64,000 nt of DNA from Clostridium sp. 1001275B_160808_H3 (GTDB lineage Bacteria > Bacillota > Clostridia > Clostridiales > Clostridiaceae), in assembly GCF_015550425.1 (NCBI RefSeq), contig NZ_JADNAT010000003.1, positions 124,001 through 188,000 on the forward strand. Reading direction: 5' to 3'. The position numbers and the translations under genes are program-made. Positions 1-10,088 of the stretch are shown here, in pieces. Position 1 is the stretch's first letter, and the number at the start of each line of letters is the position of its first letter. The notes under the pieces were generated by a model. It was given only the letters and a program-made list of their open reading frames with translations, did no database searches and was not told where the DNA came from.

Positions 1-770
1 AAGTTGCAGCTGGTCAAAATGAAATAGATTTTAAATACGAAGATGCATTAGCAACTGCAGATAATATCATGACATTTAAGTTAGTGGTAAAAACAATTGC
101 TCAAAGGCACGGTGTACATGCTACCTTTATGCCAAAACCTTTCTTTGGAATAAATGGATCAGGAATGCATGTTAATATGTCATTAAATAAAGATGGGAAA
201 AATGCTTTTGTTGATGAAAATGATGAATTAGGATTAAGTAAAACAGCATATAGTTTTATAGCAGGATTAATAAAGAACATTAAAGGTATATCTGCAATAA
301 CTAATCCATTAGTAAATTCATATAAAAGATTAGTTCCTGGATATGAAGCTCCTGTTTATATTGCTTGGTCAGCAAAGAATAGAAGTCCTTTAATAAGAGT
401 TCCTGCTTCAAGAGGAAATGGAACTAGAATTGAGCTTAGATGTCCAGATCCAAGTGCCAATCCTTATTTAGTACTAGCTTGCCTTTTAGCTGCTGGACTT
501 GACGGTATAAAGAATAATTTAGTTCCACCTGAAAGAGTAGAGAAAAATATATTCAAAATGACTTTAGAAGAAAGAGACCTAGATGGAATTGATAGCTTAC
601 CAGGAAGCTTAGAAGAAGCAATTAAGTATATGGAAGAAAGTGAATTAGTAAAAGAAACTTTGGGTGATCACACATTTAATAATTATATAAAAGCTAAAAA
701 GAATGAATGGGATGATTATAGAAGTAAAGTTCATAAATGGGAGCTAGATAACTATTTGAAACAATATTAA
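1..770 (+). CDS. glnA: Glutamine synthetase type I, C-terminal part (5' end outside window)
   Basis: The reading frame is open from the first bases (codons from position 3), so this is the C-terminal ~255 residues of a protein that starts left of the window. It makes glutamine from glutamate, ammonia and ATP. Visible signatures are the GSGMHVN ATP/Mg region, the [17 protein letters not shown] glutamate-binding loop, the [14 protein letters not shown] segment reading [10 protein letters not shown], and the [15 protein letters not shown] stretch. An ATG at 69 lies inside the conserved domain and is not the start. It lies 25 bp upstream of an ANTAR regulator and is followed by glutamate synthase, the usual clostridial arrangement, suggesting co-regulation by nitrogen supply. 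Family identity is certain; only the N-terminus is unseen. Confidence 0.97.
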   Translation, partial: VAAGQNEIDFKYEDALATADNIMTFKLVVKTIAQRHGVHATFMPKPFFGINGSGMHVNMSLNKDGKNAFVDENDELGLSKTAYSFIAGLIKNIKGISAITNPLVNSYKRLVPGYEAPVYIAWSAKNRSPLIRVPASRGNGTRIELRCPDPSANPYLVLACLLAAGLDGIKNNLVPPERVEKNIFKMTLEERDLDGIDSLPGSLEEAIKYMEESELVKETLGDHTFNNYIKAKKNEWDDYRSKVHKWELDNYLKQY

Positions 771-795
771 ATTTACTTGTAAGGGAGCAATGTAG

Positions 796-1347
796 ATGGC
801 AATAGATGTAATAGTAGCTGTAAGTAATGAGGAAATAGGACAAAAGATAAAGACTATTTTAATGGGAAGTAGTTATAATGTTTTAGCATTATGTACTTAT
901 GGAAATGAACTTATACGTGCTATAAGGCAACTCTCACCATCTATAGTTATTAGTGGCTATAAATTTAAAGATATGACATTAATTGAAATTTACAATAATA
1001 TCGGTGAAGAATGTAGTTTTCTTGCAGTAGTAAATGAGCCATATAAATCTTTTGTTCAAGAAGAAACTGATATATTTTGCATATCTAGCCCTATAAACAA
1101 TTCAATTTTAATAACTTCATTAGATATGATTTATCAAAGTGAACGAAGAGTTAAGAAGTTAAAAGAGAAGGTAAATGTGTTAGAAACAAAAATAAATGAG
1201 CGAAAAGTTATAGAAAAAGCAAAAGGTATACTTATGCAACAAAAAGGTATGACTGAAAATGAAGCTTTTAGGTATATTCAAAAAAATAGCATGGACCTAG
1301 GACTAAAAATGATCGACTTTTCAAATAAAATTTTATTAGGAAAATAG
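796..1347 (+). CDS. nitR: ANTAR-domain response regulator / RNA-binding antiterminator (NitR-like)
   Basis: A 183-aa protein with an N-terminal pseudo-receiver (about residues 1-110), a helical linker, and a C-terminal ANTAR domain (about 128-182) with the characteristic VIEKAKGILMQQKGMTENEAF helix motif. The receiver lacks a clear acidic pocket plus phospho-Asp, so it is probably not classically phosphorylated. ANTAR proteins bind paired RNA hairpins and prevent transcription termination. In solventogenic clostridia a homologue between glnA and the glutamate synthase genes (NitR) is described as controlling them by antitermination; the same order here supports the name. RBS AAGGGAGC precedes the ATG. 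It sits between glnA and gltB on the same strand. Function by family and synteny; the RNA target is not demonstrated. Confidence 0.88.
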   Translation: MAIDVIVAVSNEEIGQKIKTILMGSSYNVLALCTYGNELIRAIRQLSPSIVISGYKFKDMTLIEIYNNIGEECSFLAVVNEPYKSFVQEETDIFCISSPINNSILITSLDMIYQSERRVKKLKEKVNVLETKINERKVIEKAKGILMQQKGMTENEAFRYIQKNSMDLGLKMIDFSNKILLGK

Positions 1348-1378
1348 ACAAAATTTTATTTGCTGATTCACAATAATA

Positions 1379-1399
1379 GGAGCTGTCTATGACAGCTCC
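1379..1399 (+). promoter_or_regulatory. Perfect 9-bp hairpin in nitR-gltB gap
   Basis: GGAGCTGTC, loop TAT, GACAGCTCC. It lies in the 98-bp gap between nitR and gltB and is followed by an A-rich rather than T-rich stretch, so it is not a strong intrinsic terminator. It could be an attenuator or part of an RNA site for the ANTAR protein encoded just upstream, but the tandem hexaloop pair typical of ANTAR targets is not evident. Confidence 0.5.
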
Positions 1400-1445
1400 A
1401 TAAAACTATATTTAAATACTAGGAAAGAATGAAAGGAGGATAAAA

Positions 1446-4400
1446 ATGCATAATGATATAGGTTTATATAGAAGCTCTTTTGAGCATGATGCATGTGGAA
1501 TAGGTGCAGTAGTAAATATTGATGGTAAAAAGACTCATACGGCAGTAGAAGATGCTTTAAATATTTTAATTAACTTAGAACATAGAGGTGGAACAGGAGC
1601 TGACGGTAAAACTGGAGATGGATCAGGCATATTATTTCAAATTCCTCACAGATTTTTCAAAGAGGAAGTCCAGAGACTCGGAGTTATACTGCCAGATGAA
1701 GAAGAATATGCAGTTGGAATGTTCTTTTTACCAGTAGATGAATTTGACAAAGTAAATTGTATAAATATATTTGAAAAACTTTGCAATGAAGAAAGTCTTA
1801 AAATATTAGCATGGAGAGAAGTTCCAGTAAATCCAGCAGAGCTTGGAGATTTTGCAATTTCATCAATGCCATGTATTAAACAAGTTATAATAGAGAGACC
1901 TTATTATATTAAAGATGTTAAAGAATTTGAAAGAAAATTATATATATTAAGAAGAAGATTTGAAAAAGAATTAGTAACTGAAAATGCTTATATTTCATCT
2001 CTTTCATGTAAAACAATTGTTTATAAGGGATTACTTTTAGCTGGACAACTTAAAAACTTTTATAAAGATTTATCTAGTGCAAAAGTTGAATCTTCAATTG
2101 TAATGGTTCACTCAAGATATAGTACTAATACTGTTCCTAGTTGGAAAAGAGCACATCCTAATAGATATATAATTCATAATGGAGAAATTAATACTCTTAG
2201 AGGAAATATCAATAGCTTACTTGCTAGGGAAGGTAATTTAAAATCAAAAGTGCTCAAAGAAAACTTAAATAAAGTTCTACCTATTATAAATGCAGAAGGA
2301 TCAGATTCAGCTATACTCGATAATACCTTAGAATTTTTGATTATGAATGGAAGAAGTATTGAAGAGGCTATAATGATGTTAATTCCAGAACCATGGGATA
2401 AAAATCAATCTATTTCTAAAGAAGAAAGAGCATTTTTTGAATATAATGCAACTTTGATGGAGCCATGGGATGGGCCAGCAGCTATAGTATTTACTGATGG
2501 AGATGTAATGGGAGCAACTTTAGATAGAAATGGATTAAGGCCTGCTAGATATTATATAACTAAAGATAATAGGTTAGTACTTTCTTCAGAAGTTGGTGCA
2601 CTTGATATAAAAAATGAAGAAATAATTTCTAAAGGTAGATTAACACCAGGGAAAATGCTTTTAGTTGATACTAAAAATAGAAAACTTTTAAATGATTCAG
2701 AACTTAAAGAAAAGTATTATTTAAGATTACCTTATTTAAATTGGATAGAAAATAATATAATTACTCTTGATAAAATTAAAGTTTATCAAGATAATACTAC
2801 TGTAATTTCAAAGGATGATAGGCATGTTTTAATGAAAGCTTTTGATTATAGTTATGATGACTTAAAAAATACTATATTACCCATGAGTGAAAATGGACAA
2901 GAACCCTTAAGCTCAATGGGGATAGATACACCACTTGCAGTTTTATCAAACTCACCACAATTGCTGTTTAATTATTTTAAACAGTTATTTGCTCAAGTAA
3001 CAAATCCTCCAATAGATGCTATAAGAGAAGAAGTTATTACTTCTACTACAGTATATATAGGCTCACAAGGAAATATACTAGAAGATTCAGAAGATAACTG
3101 TAAACAAATTAAATTATCATCTCCAATATTATCAAATGAAGATTTGTTAAAAATAATAAATATAGACAATAAAGATTTTAAAACAAAAACAATAAGTATT
3201 TTATATGGTAAGGAAAATGGAGAGTACGATTTAGAAAAAGCACTAGACAACTTATCTTTGGAAGTAGAAAAAGCTTGTTATGAAGATTATAATATTTTAA
3301 TTTTAAGTGATAGAGGATTAAATAATAAGCTAATACCAATTCCTTCGTTACTAGCTCTTTCTTCAGTTCATAATTATCTTATTAAAAAAGGTTTAAGAAG
3401 CAAAATAGATATTGTAATTGAAAGTGCTGAACCGAGAGAAATACATCATTTTGCAACACTCATATCATTTGGAGCATCTGCAATAAATCCTTATTTAGCT
3501 TATGAATCTATAAGACAATTAGAAGATGACAATTTATTAAAAGAAGATTATGAGATATCAGTTAAAAAATATAATAAAGCTATACTAAAAGGATTAGTTA
3601 AGATTATATCTAAAATGGGTATTTCAACTATTCAATCTTATAGAGGAGCACAAATCTTTGAAGCTGTTGGAATTAACAGTGAAGTCATAAATAAATATTT
3701 TACTAATACTGTTAGTAGAATTGAAGGAATATCATTAAAGGAAATACAAGAAGAAGTTTTAATAAGGCATAAAAATGCATTTAGGAAAAGTAATGTGAAT
3801 TTCGACTTTGTTTTGGATTCGAAAGGAAGAGATAAATTACGTTCTGGAAAAGAAGAACACTTATATAATCCACTAACTATTCATAAATTGCAACAAGCTA
3901 CAAAGACAGGTAGTTATGAAACATTCAAAGAATATTCAAATCTAGTAAATAGTGATGAAAGATTTTTTACATTAAGAAATTTAATGGATTTTAAATTTTT
4001 AAGTAATCCAATACCTATAGACGAAGTAGAGTCTATAGAATCAATTGTGAAGAGGTTTAAAACTGGAGCTATGTCATATGGGTCTATTTCTAAGGAAGCT
4101 CATGAAGCTTTAGCCATAGCAATGAATAGGATAGGTGGAAAATCTAATACTGGGGAAGGTGGAGAAGATAGTGATAGATTTACACAAGATACAAATGGTG
4201 ATTCAAGAAAATCCTCAATAAAACAAATTGCATCAGGTAGATTTGGAGTTACTTCTGAATATTTAATTAATGCAAATGAATTACAAATTAAGATGGCTCA
4301 AGGGGCAAAACCTGGAGAAGGTGGACAACTACCAGGTAACAAAGTATATCCTTGGATAGCTAAAACTAGAGGAGCTACTACAGGTGTTGGCCTTATATCG

Positions 4401-5987
4401 CCTCCTCCACATCATGATATATATTCAATTGAAGACTTAGCTCAACTTATATATGATTTAAAACAAGCTAATGATAGAGCAGACATATCTGTAAAGCTTG
4501 TTGCAGAGGCTGGAGTTGGTACAGTAGCAACTGGAGTTGCAAAAGCTGGTGCAAATGTGATATTAATTTCTGGACATGATGGAGGTACTGGTGCTTCACC
4601 TAAGACTTCAATTCAAAATGCAGGATTACCTTGGGAATTAGGACTTGCAGAAACTCATCAAACATTAATTTTAAATGGTTTAAGAGATAGAGTTAGATTA
4701 GAAACTGATGGTAAGCTTATGACAGGAAGAGATGTAGCTATAGCTGCATTATTAGGTGCAGAAGAATTTGGCTTTGCCACTGCTCCATTAATTTCTTTAG
4801 GTTGTGTTATGATGAGAGTTTGTAATTTGGATAGTTGTCCTGTAGGTATTGCTACTCAAAATAAAGAACTTAGAAATAGATTCAAGGGTAAACCTGAATA
4901 TGTAATTAATTTTATGTATTTTATTGCAGAAGAATTAAGAGAGTATATGGCAAAATTGGGCTTTAGAACTGTTGAAGAAATGATAGGTAGATTTGATAGA
5001 TTAAAACAAAAAGAAAATATCAAAGGCTATAAAAGGAGCAAAGTAAATTTATCATCTATCTTTGTTCAGGATAAGAAGTTCCTGAGCTTAAAAAATAAAT
5101 TCAATAAAAATCATAAAATAAAACTTGCTAAAACTTTAGATAGAAGTCTATTAATTCCTATGATAGAGAAATACTTCAATGGAGAAAATACTTTAAATCT
5201 TGATATAGATATAATGAATACTGATAGAACACTTGGAACATTGCTTGGTTCAGAAATTACAAGGAAGTATGGATACAATACTTTAAAAGATGATTCCGTA
5301 ATACTAAACTGTACTGGAGCAGGTGGACAAAGTATTGGTGCTTTTATACCTAAAGGAATAACAATTAAAGTTAATGGCGATTGTAATGATTATTTAGGTA
5401 AAGGCTTATCAGGTGGAAAGATAGTAGTAAAAAATCCTAAGGACTGCAATATAAAGCCTGAAGAAAATATAATTATAGGTAATGTAGCATTATATGGTGC
5501 TACTTCAGGAAAAGCATTTATAAATGGAGTTGCTGGAGAAAGATTTTGTGTTAGAAATTCTGGGGCTATAGCAGTTGTAGAAGGTGTTGGAGCTCATGGT
5601 TGTGAATATATGACTGGTGGAACGGTTGTTCTACTTGGGGAGTGTGGAATTAACTTTGCAGCTGGAATGAGTGGTGGAATTGCTTATATATATAATAAAA
5701 ACAACAATTTTAATAGCAATTTAAATAAAGAAATGGTTGAAATTGAAAAATTAGATGATTCAGATATTGATAAAGTAAAATCTTTAATAGAAGAACATGT
5801 TGAAGCTACTGATTCTAATCTTGGAACGCAATTATTATTAAATTGGAGTATTGAAAGTAATAAATTCTTAAAAGTAGTTCCAAATGACTACAAAAAGATT
5901 ATTACTTTAATAGATGAAAAGAAAGCAGAAGGATTAAATCATGAAGATGCTGTATTAGCAGCCTTTTATGAAAGGAGTGCAATATAA
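1446..5987 (+). CDS. gltB: Glutamate synthase, large (alpha) subunit
   Basis: 1513 aa, the expected length for the GOGAT large subunit, which transfers the amide of glutamine to 2-oxoglutarate. Domains in order: class II glutamine amidotransferase beginning at Cys17 (HDACGIG; the 16-residue propeptide would be removed to expose Cys17), a central domain, the FMN-binding synthase barrel with the GGKSNTGEGGED and GAKPGEGGQLPG segments, the Fe-S cysteines in CNLDSCPVG, and the C-terminal glycine-rich beta-helix (GVGAHGCEYMTGG). The start has a strong RBS, AAAGGAGG, 6-7 bp upstream. The stop TAA overlaps the ATG of gltD by one base, indicating translational coupling. It works with glnA at the left edge as the GS-GOGAT ammonia assimilation cycle. 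Confidence 0.98.
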   Translation: MHNDIGLYRSSFEHDACGIGAVVNIDGKKTHTAVEDALNILINLEHRGGTGADGKTGDGSGILFQIPHRFFKEEVQRLGVILPDEEEYAVGMFFLPVDEFDKVNCINIFEKLCNEESLKILAWREVPVNPAELGDFAISSMPCIKQVIIERPYYIKDVKEFERKLYILRRRFEKELVTENAYISSLSCKTIVYKGLLLAGQLKNFYKDLSSAKVESSIVMVHSRYSTNTVPSWKRAHPNRYIIHNGEINTLRGNINSLLAREGNLKSKVLKENLNKVLPIINAEGSDSAILDNTLEFLIMNGRSIEEAIMMLIPEPWDKNQSISKEERAFFEYNATLMEPWDGPAAIVFTDGDVMGATLDRNGLRPARYYITKDNRLVLSSEVGALDIKNEEIISKGRLTPGKMLLVDTKNRKLLNDSELKEKYYLRLPYLNWIENNIITLDKIKVYQDNTTVISKDDRHVLMKAFDYSYDDLKNTILPMSENGQEPLSSMGIDTPLAVLSNSPQLLFNYFKQLFAQVTNPPIDAIREEVITSTTVYIGSQGNILEDSEDNCKQIKLSSPILSNEDLLKIINIDNKDFKTKTISILYGKENGEYDLEKALDNLSLEVEKACYEDYNILILSDRGLNNKLIPIPSLLALSSVHNYLIKKGLRSKIDIVIESAEPREIHHFATLISFGASAINPYLAYESIRQLEDDNLLKEDYEISVKKYNKAILKGLVKIISKMGISTIQSYRGAQIFEAVGINSEVINKYFTNTVSRIEGISLKEIQEEVLIRHKNAFRKSNVNFDFVLDSKGRDKLRSGKEEHLYNPLTIHKLQQATKTGSYETFKEYSNLVNSDERFFTLRNLMDFKFLSNPIPIDEVESIESIVKRFKTGAMSYGSISKEAHEALAIAMNRIGGKSNTGEGGEDSDRFTQDTNGDSRKSSIKQIASGRFGVTSEYLINANELQIKMAQGAKPGEGGQLPGNKVYPWIAKTRGATTGVGLISPPPHHDIYSIEDLAQLIYDLKQANDRADISVKLVAEAGVGTVATGVAKAGANVILISGHDGGTGASPKTSIQNAGLPWELGLAETHQTLILNGLRDRVRLETDGKLMTGRDVAIAALLGAEEFGFATAPLISLGCVMMRVCNLDSCPVGIATQNKELRNRFKGKPEYVINFMYFIAEELREYMAKLGFRTVEEMIGRFDRLKQKENIKGYKRSKVNLSSIFVQDKKFLSLKNKFNKNHKIKLAKTLDRSLLIPMIEKYFNGENTLNLDIDIMNTDRTLGTLLGSEITRKYGYNTLKDDSVILNCTGAGGQSIGAFIPKGITIKVNGDCNDYLGKGLSGGKIVVKNPKDCNIKPEENIIIGNVALYGATSGKAFINGVAGERFCVRNSGAIAVVEGVGAHGCEYMTGGTVVLLGECGINFAAGMSGGIAYIYNKNNNFNSNLNKEMVEIEKLDDSDIDKVKSLIEEHVEATDSNLGTQLLLNWSIESNKFLKVVPNDYKKIITLIDEKKAEGLNHEDAVLAAFYERSAI

Positions 5988-7462
5988 TGGGAAAACCAAC
6001 TGGATTTTTAGAGTTTGAAAGAAAAGTAGGTATAAATGATTCTGTAAAAGAAAGAACAACTCATTATAAAGAATTTCATAACTTACTTTCAGAAAGTGAG
6101 CAAATAAAACAAGGTGCTAGATGTATGGATTGTGGTATACCTTTTTGTCAATCAGGACTCCTTATAAATGGAATGGCATCAGGATGTCCTCTAAATAACT
6201 TAATACCAGAATTTAATGATTTAATATATAAAGAAAACTGGGATTTAGCATTACAAAGGCTATTAAAAACAAACCCATTTCCTGAGTTTACAGGAAGAGT
6301 CTGTCCAGCTCCATGTGAATCAGCTTGTACTGTTTCTATAAATTCTCCTGCTGTAAGTATAAAGGAAAATGAAAGATATATAATTGATAAAGCATTTAAA
6401 GAAGGTAAAATTAAAGCAATAGAACCTAAATATAGAAATAACAAAAAAGTTGCTGTTATTGGATCAGGCCCATCAGGACTTGCATGTAGTTACCTTTTAA
6501 ATAAATTAGGATACTACGTAGATGTATACGAAAGAGAAGATAGAGTTGGTGGATTGTTAATGTATGGCATACCTAATATGAAGTTAGATAAAGAAGTTGT
6601 AAATAGGAGAGTTGCTATCTTAAAAGATGAGGGGATTAATTTCTTTACTAACACAGATATATGCAAAGATAGTCAATTAATAGAAAAGGTATTGAAAGAC
6701 TACGATGCTGTAGTTTTAGCAACTGGAGCTACAAAGCCAAGAGATTTAAATGTACCTGGAAGAAACTTTAAAGGTATAGAATTTGCAGTTAATTATTTAA
6801 AAGAAAATACTAGAAGCTTATTAAATAAAAAAAATACTGACAATTTTATTTCTTGTAAAAATAAAAATGTTTTAATAATTGGTGGTGGCGATACAGGAAC
6901 AGATTGTGTTGCTACTGCTATAAGACAAGGTTGTAAATCAGTAATACAATTAGAAATAACTAATCCTCTTCCTAAAGATAGACAGAGTAATAATCCATGG
7001 CCAGAGTGGAGTAAAACACTTAAAGTTGATTATGGTCAAGAAGAATCTATAGAGTTATTTGGAAAAGATCCTAGAAGATATTGTACTAGTGTAAAAGAAT
7101 TTATAGGTGATGAAGAAGGTAATGTTAAATCAGCTATTACAATAAAAGTTGAATGGATAAAAGATGAAACGGGTAAAACTACTTTTAAAGAAATACCTAA
7201 TAGTGAAGAACTGATTGATGTAGATATTGTATTACTAGCAATGGGTTTTGTGGGAACAGAAGAGTATATAATAAGAGGCTTTAATTTGAAATCAGATAAT
7301 AGGGGAAATATTAAAGCTGACTATGGAAGTTTTATAACTAATAAAGAAAAAGTATTTACTTGTGGGGATGCTAGAAGAGGTCAATCTTTGGTAGTTTGGG
7401 CAATAAGAGAAGGCATAGAAGCAGCAATCGCAGTTAATGGGTATTTAGATTTGAAAGAATAA
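5987..7462 (+). CDS. gltD: Glutamate synthase, small (beta) subunit
   Basis: 491 aa, full length. The N-terminal part has the two cysteine clusters for 4Fe-4S centres (GARCMDCGIPFCQ and CPAPCESAC), followed by an FAD-binding Rossmann motif GSGPSGLACS and an NAD(P)H-binding motif GGGDTGTDC, ending with the conserved GDARRGQSLVVWAI segment. It supplies electrons from NAD(P)H to the large subunit. The ATG overlaps the gltB stop by one base; the RBS GAAAGGAG lies inside the end of gltB. Followed 24 bp later by asnA on the same strand, so likely one transcript. Confidence 0.98.
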   Translation: MGKPTGFLEFERKVGINDSVKERTTHYKEFHNLLSESEQIKQGARCMDCGIPFCQSGLLINGMASGCPLNNLIPEFNDLIYKENWDLALQRLLKTNPFPEFTGRVCPAPCESACTVSINSPAVSIKENERYIIDKAFKEGKIKAIEPKYRNNKKVAVIGSGPSGLACSYLLNKLGYYVDVYEREDRVGGLLMYGIPNMKLDKEVVNRRVAILKDEGINFFTNTDICKDSQLIEKVLKDYDAVVLATGATKPRDLNVPGRNFKGIEFAVNYLKENTRSLLNKKNTDNFISCKNKNVLIIGGGDTGTDCVATAIRQGCKSVIQLEITNPLPKDRQSNNPWPEWSKTLKVDYGQEESIELFGKDPRRYCTSVKEFIGDEEGNVKSAITIKVEWIKDETGKTTFKEIPNSEELIDVDIVLLAMGFVGTEEYIIRGFNLKSDNRGNIKADYGSFITNKEKVFTCGDARRGQSLVVWAIREGIEAAIAVNGYLDLKE

Positions 7463-7486
7463 TTATTATAAATAGGGGGCATTTAT

Positions 7487-8461
7487 ATGACAAATTCATT
7501 AATCAAAACAGAAATCCAAATAAAAGCAATTAAAGATTTTTTTGAAAAGACTCTATCAGATAAATTAAACTTAACTAGAGTTTCAGCTCCTTTATTTGTT
7601 GAAGCAAATACAGGGATCAATGACAATTTAAATGGTATAGAAAGACCTGTTTCCTTTGATATGCTTGCAGATAAAAAGGAAGTTGAAGTAGTACATTCTT
7701 TAGCAAAGTGGAAAAGACTTAGTTTAAAGAGGTATGGCTTTCAGCCGTATTCAGGATTATATACCGATATGAATGCAATTAGAAGAGATGAAGAATTAGA
7801 TAATCTTCATTCAATTTATGTAGATCAATGGGACTGGGAAAAAATAATTCTTAAAGCAGATAGGAATAAAGAATACTTAAAGAAAACTGTAAAAGATATA
7901 TATAATGTTTTTAAAGAAACAGAAAAATATGTGAATGAGAATTTACAAACTATGTCTTTTCAACTACCGGAAGATATCTATTTTATAACAACCCAAGAAT
8001 TAGAAGATTTATACCCAGAGTTATCTCCGAAAGAAAGAGAAAATGAAATTTGTAAGGATAAAGGTGCAGTTTTTTTAATGGAAATTGGGGATTTATTGAA
8101 TTCTGGAATAAAGCATGATGGAAGAAGCCCAGATTATGATGATTGGACTTTAAATGGAGATATTTTAGTATGGTATCCTGTTTTAAATATGGCATATGAA
8201 CTTTCATCTATGGGAATAAGAGTTGATGAAGAGGCTTTAGAAAGTCAATTAATTAAAAGTAATTGTGAAGATAGAAAAAAATTGCAATTTCATAAAGGAA
8301 TTTTGCAAAAAGAGTTGCCTTATACAATAGGTGGAGGAATAGGTCAATCTCGTATATGTATGTTCTTTTTAAATAAACGTCATATAGGAGAAGTTCAATG
8401 TTCTATTTGGGATGAAAAAAATAAAGATTTTTGCAGAAAAAGTGAAATAGACTTATTATAG
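7487..8461 (+). CDS. asnA: Aspartate-ammonia ligase (asparagine synthetase A)
   Basis: 324 aa, matching AsnA, which makes asparagine from aspartate, ammonia and ATP and resembles class II aminoacyl-tRNA synthetases. Recognisable conserved blocks are RVSAPLFVE, VVHSLAKWKR, GLYTDMNAIRRDE, the VDQWDWEK segment and the C-terminal TIGGGIGQSR ATP-binding motif. RBS AGGGGGC precedes the ATG. It closes a run of ammonia-using genes (glnA, gltB, gltD). No T-box is visible because the gap to gltD is only 24 bp, which suggests control from the upstream nitrogen promoter. Confidence 0.97.
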   Translation: MTNSLIKTEIQIKAIKDFFEKTLSDKLNLTRVSAPLFVEANTGINDNLNGIERPVSFDMLADKKEVEVVHSLAKWKRLSLKRYGFQPYSGLYTDMNAIRRDEELDNLHSIYVDQWDWEKIILKADRNKEYLKKTVKDIYNVFKETEKYVNENLQTMSFQLPEDIYFITTQELEDLYPELSPKERENEICKDKGAVFLMEIGDLLNSGIKHDGRSPDYDDWTLNGDILVWYPVLNMAYELSSMGIRVDEEALESQLIKSNCEDRKKLQFHKGILQKELPYTIGGGIGQSRICMFFLNKRHIGEVQCSIWDEKNKDFCRKSEIDLL

Positions 8462-8536
8462 TAAAAATTTCTTCATTTAAAATTTTAGATTTTTCACATA
8501 CTAATAATGTGAATATCTGAAAAGGAGGTACAAAAG

Positions 8537-8971
8537 ATGATTAAAAAATTTGCTATGTTTTTTATTTTAACAGCTACTGTAATGAATTTCTCAAATTTGA
8601 AATACGTACAAGCTGATGACGTAAAGAATAAATCAAATGCTTTTAGAGTATCTAGCGATGCTATAGTTGATTTAGGTAAAGAAAAATTTGATGACTTTTG
8701 GACTCCAGAAAATGAAGGTTATCTTAGTGCATCACAAAAAGAAAAAGTAAATGAATTAAGAGAAAAAGTAAATAATGGTGATATGTTAACTACTACTGAA
8801 AGAAATGAATTAAAAAACATGAAAGCAGAAGTAATAAAAGTTAAATTAGGTGATGCAAAATTTCAAGAGTTACAAAAACTTATTGAAAAAAGAGAAGGTT
8901 CAACTGAACTTACGCTACCAGAAAGACAGAGATTATATGAATTAAATAAAGAAGCCAAGGGCGTAAAATAA
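8537..8971 (+). CDS. Small secreted helical protein, unknown function
   Basis: 144 aa with a signal peptide (MIKKF, hydrophobic core, cleavage probably after YVQA). The mature part is charged and helical. Two related helical segments are visible, LSASQKEKVNELREKV and LTLPERQRLYELNKEA, each preceded by a Ser/Thr helix cap, suggesting an internal duplication. No cysteines, catalytic motif or anchor signal are seen. A strong RBS, AAAGGAGG, and its own terminator (8989-9030) support a real gene, probably monocistronic. I do not recognise the family; function unknown. Confidence 0.75.
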   Translation: MIKKFAMFFILTATVMNFSNLKYVQADDVKNKSNAFRVSSDAIVDLGKEKFDDFWTPENEGYLSASQKEKVNELREKVNNGDMLTTTERNELKNMKAEVIKVKLGDAKFQELQKLIEKREGSTELTLPERQRLYELNKEAKGVK

Positions 8972-8988
8972 AAGATATTCACAAAGTG

Positions 8989-9030
8989 GAAAAGCATTAA
9001 AGATAAATTTAATGCTTTTCTTATTTTTGT
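8989..9030 (+). terminator. Intrinsic terminator of the secreted-protein gene
   Basis: Perfect 13-bp stem (8989-9001 with 9008-9020; GAAAAGCATTAAA and its complement), 6-base loop, followed by TTATTTTTG. Confidence 0.9.
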
Positions 9031-9261
9031 AAAGTAATAGTCATGTTACTTTATTGATAAAGGCTTAAGTTTATTTCTTAAGAATCAAGAAGCATATTTA
9101 AAATGATTTGATTTTTAGTAATTACAAAGCAAGTAAATTTAAATATATACAATTTTTTATAAAAAAATATTAGGATTATGTATAAAAAGATGATAAAATT
9201 ATAAAAACGTATATTTTTAAAAATTATAAGTTTAATATCTGTATTGGAAGGAATGGTTATT

Positions 9262-9945
9262 ATGGAAAAATATAAAGAAGAGTTTATTGAATTTATGGTT
9301 GAAAGTAATGTATTAAAATTTGGAGAATTTGTTACTAAAAGTGGAAGAAAGACACCGTTTTTTATTAACACAGGTAATTATATTACTGGGAAACAATTAA
9401 AAAAGCTTGGTGAATTTTATGCAAAAGCTATAAATAAGCATTTTGGAGAGAATTTTGATGTTTTATTTGGACCTGCATATAAAGGAATCCCACTTACAGT
9501 AACCACAGCAATTTCTTTAAGTGAATTATATAATATAAATGTTGAGTATTGCTCTAATAGAAAAGAAGTAAAGGATCATGGTGAAGGTGGAATTCTATTA
9601 GGTGGATCTTTAAGTGATGGAAAAAGAGTTGTTATTGTTGAAGATGTTATGACTGCAGGGACATCAATATATGAAACTACTCCTATTTTAAAATCTCAAG
9701 GAGATGTTGATATAAAGGGTCTTATTATATCAGTAGATAGAATGGAAAAAGGGAAATCAGAAAAATCTGCACAAGAAGAAATTAAAGAAGTTTTTGGAAT
9801 AACTACATATCCTATAGTTACGATGAAAGAAGTTGTGAGTTACTTATATAATAGAGAAGTAAACGGTAAAGTATATATAGATGATGCTATGAAAAATTCT
9901 ATTGAAGACTATTATAATAAATATGGAGTTTCTTATAATAATTAA
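9262..9945 (+). CDS. pyrE: Orotate phosphoribosyltransferase
   Basis: 227 aa from the chosen ATG. It converts orotate and PRPP to OMP in pyrimidine synthesis. The PRPP-binding motif VVIVEDVMTAGTS (hydrophobics, ED acidic pair, then TAGTS) and the catalytic loop region GEGGILLGG are clear. The frame is open upstream to a TTG at 9244 and an ATG at 9253, but the RBS GGAAGG (9246-9251) is correctly spaced only for ATG 9262. It stands alone, away from other pyr genes, with its own terminator at 10060-10088. The long C-terminal tail with SYLYNREVNGKVYIDD is typical of the clostridial form. Confidence 0.96.
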   Translation: MEKYKEEFIEFMVESNVLKFGEFVTKSGRKTPFFINTGNYITGKQLKKLGEFYAKAINKHFGENFDVLFGPAYKGIPLTVTTAISLSELYNINVEYCSNRKEVKDHGEGGILLGGSLSDGKRVVIVEDVMTAGTSIYETTPILKSQGDVDIKGLIISVDRMEKGKSEKSAQEEIKEVFGITTYPIVTMKEVVSYLYNREVNGKVYIDDAMKNSIEDYYNKYGVSYNN

Positions 9946-10059
9946 TAAAGTGTTAAAATTAAAGTATTATATAGAGACATTAGTATGTCAAATGAATGAG
10001 AAAGATTATGAAATACTTTTATGAATATATAATTTGTATTTATAATTTAATAAGATAAA

Positions 10060-10088
10060 AAAAGGCTAGCATAACACGCTGGCCTTTT
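10060..10088. terminator. Bidirectional terminator between pyrE and esterase
   Basis: AAAAGGCTAGC (10060-10070) pairs with GCTGGCCTTTT (10078-10088), with one G-T wobble. A tract on one side and T tract on the other serve the convergent genes pyrE (+) and the esterase (-), whose stop lies at its edge. Confidence 0.88.

Noticed and set aside
1379..1399. Intrinsic terminator of nitR
   Set aside because: Followed by ATAAAACTAT rather than a T tract; listed as a hairpin only.
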